Assembly: GCA_964573725.1 (NCBI GenBank)
Contig: CAZNLJ010000082.1
Coordinates: 1-7,259 of the forward strand
Direction: 5' to 3'
DNA: 7,259 nucleotides
From: UBA6168 sp964573725
GTDB taxonomy: Bacteria > Bacteroidota > Bacteroidia > Chitinophagales > Saprospiraceae
Shown here: positions 6,471 to 7,259 of the stretch, piece by piece
Layout of the letters: each line of letters opens with the position of its first letter
Numbering within the stretch: position 1 is the stretch's first letter
The notes under the pieces: model-generated
The model's database searches: none
Seen by the model: only the letters and a program-made list of their open reading frames with translations
Told to the model about the DNA's origin: nothing
Position numbers and translations under genes: made by a program

Positions 6471-6492
6471 TCACAGGTTGAGCAGCACCTGT
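6461..6492 (-). terminator. Possible intrinsic terminator at the end of the LuxR-type gene
   Basis: Read on the minus strand, ACAGGT and ACCTGT (6487-6492 and 6473-6478) form a 6-bp stem with an 8-base loop overlapping the last codons and the stop. Five bases later there is a run of seven T (6461-6467). The stem is short and partly inside the coding sequence, so this is tentative. Confidence 0.35.
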
Positions 6493-7259
6493 TGCAGATT
6501 GGCCTGGTTGTCGAGTTTCAATTTTTTCCGAATGCGGATACGGAGGTTCTCCACGGTTCCGACGGACCGGTTGGTGAGGAGGGCCATTTCCTTGGTGGAG
6601 ATATTGAGGCGTAGCAAGGCACATATCTTCAGTTCGTTGGGGGTAAGGTCAGGTGCGACGACCCTCAGCTTTTCATAAAAATCCTCGTATACGCCGGTGA
6701 ACCTTTTCTCAAATTCCTCCAGGTAAGGCTGCGTACCGTCGGATTTCAACTTGCTTCGCAGTTTGGAGAAATGAGGTTTGTAGGTGCCGGGCAAGCCCCT
6801 GACAATCTCGTCCAGTTCCACGCCGATCGAATCCATGGCATTCTGGACGGCTGCGTTCTTCAACGAATCGGAAAGCAGCTCCTTGGTCTTTATTTCCAGT
6901 TCATGAGCCATTTCCTGTTTTTCAAGGTTCAGTCGCTCCCGTGCCAGGATATGCTTCCTGTCGCGTAGGAAATAGATTACGCTGAGCGTGAAAAGCAGCG
7001 TACTCATCACAGCGACGATGAGATAAAATTGTTTGGATTTCCTTTCCAGCTCCAGTTTCAATCCTGCGCTTCTGACCGTGTTATTTTCCCTTTCGACGGA
7101 CAGCTCCCATTCCGCGATGATGCTGCGGGGCAAATCACCGAAATACTCCTGCTTCTTGTCCATGTATTTCCGGAAATAACGATTGGCCAGGAGGGAGTCT
7201 TGCAGGGGCGCAAACCAAATTGTCGCATAGCCAATATGTGTATATTTGCTCCAAAAAGT
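6471..7259 (-). CDS. Membrane-anchored LuxR-type transcriptional regulator, C-terminal part (N-terminus off the window)
   Basis: The frame stays open from the right edge to the TGA at 6471-6473, giving 262 visible residues. An ATG at 7163 would give 230 residues, but the 32 codons before it also read like protein (for example ending LANRYFRKY), so I treat this as a gene cut by the window edge. Numbering from the ATG at 7163, residues 1-45 are charged and helical. Residues 46-66 (FYLIVAV…VIYFL) form one membrane span, followed by a basic stop (RDRKH). Residues 67-105 look like a coiled coil rich in E, K and L. Residues 172-225 form a LuxR/GerE-type helix-turn-helix, with LTPNELKICALL, the STKEMALLTNRSVGTVENLRIRIRKKL recognition region in part, and a final helix. 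The order resembles Bacteroidota TPR–TM–coiled-coil–LuxR regulators, so TPRs or another sensor probably lie in the missing N-terminus. No receiver domain is seen. Its targets are unknown; the exported-protein genes downstream on the same strand are candidates only. Confidence 0.85.
   Translation of the reverse strand, partial: TFWSKYTHIGYATIWFAPLQDSLLANRYFRKYMDKKQEYFGDLPRSIIAEWELSVERENNTVRSAGLKLELERKSKQFYLIVAVMSTLLFTLSVIYFLRDRKHILARERLNLEKQEMAHELEIKTKELLSDSLKNAAVQNAMDSIGVELDEIVRGLPGTYKPHFSKLRSKLKSDGTQPYLEEFEKRFTGVYEDFYEKLRVVAPDLTPNELKICALLRLNISTKEMALLTNRSVGTVENLRIRIRKKLKLDNQANLQQVLLNL

Noticed and set aside
6035..6481. 148-codon plus-strand open frame in the gap before the FISUMP gene
   Set aside because: Cys/Arg/His-rich translation without any domain pattern, overlapping the start of the FISUMP gene and the end of the LuxR gene.

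Overview
The window looks like chromosomal DNA from a fairly GC-rich member of the Bacteroidota, most plausibly a Saprospirales/Lewinella-type bacterium. The phylum rests on three things: a secreted protein built of HYR/Ig-like repeats followed by a SprB-like unit, a protein carrying Fibrobacter succinogenes major paralogous (FISUMP) domains, and a membrane-anchored LuxR-type regulator of the TPR–TM–coiled-coil–HTH kind. A-rich leaders without a Shine-Dalgarno site fit as well. The finer placement is inference.

All well-supported genes are on the minus strand, so they read from right to left. At the right edge (6471-7259) lies the C-terminal 262 residues of the LuxR-type regulator; its N-terminus is outside the window. 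A 415-base gap (6056-6470) without a convincing gene follows. Next is a secreted FISUMP-domain protein (3771-6055). It is made of an N-terminal adhesin-type segment and two tandem copies of an Ig-like module plus a FISUMP domain. One base is missing in the first copy at the GGGG tract 5088-5091, which splits the gene into two overlapping frames. Adding the base back gives a 761-residue protein. After a 188-base spacer containing an 11-bp perfect hairpin comes a 974-residue secreted protein (658-3582) with six HYR-like repeats, mostly 80 residues apart. It ends in a SprB-like unit and a short beta-rich cap, and a convincing intrinsic terminator follows (597-618).

The left 600 bases are unlike the rest. 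They hold at least four degenerate copies of a ~48-bp palindromic unit (core GTTTACYAAAC…GTTTRGTAAAC), arranged as two dimers 130 bp apart. They also hold a 16-bp perfect inverted repeat and two further hairpins. A minus-strand reading frame with an AGGAGGT-like site runs off the left edge, and a short protein-like open stretch lies at 367-471. I regard most of this as an intergenic repeat cluster and not as genes.

Together the two large genes encode exported, probably surface or extracellular, proteins. The regulator could be their local controller, but nothing in the sequence proves that. Neither exported protein shows a recognisable type IX secretion C-terminal sorting domain. I did not find a clearly new defence or mobile system. 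The most interesting items are the FISUMP tandem duplication with its single-base break and the palindromic repeat array at the left edge.
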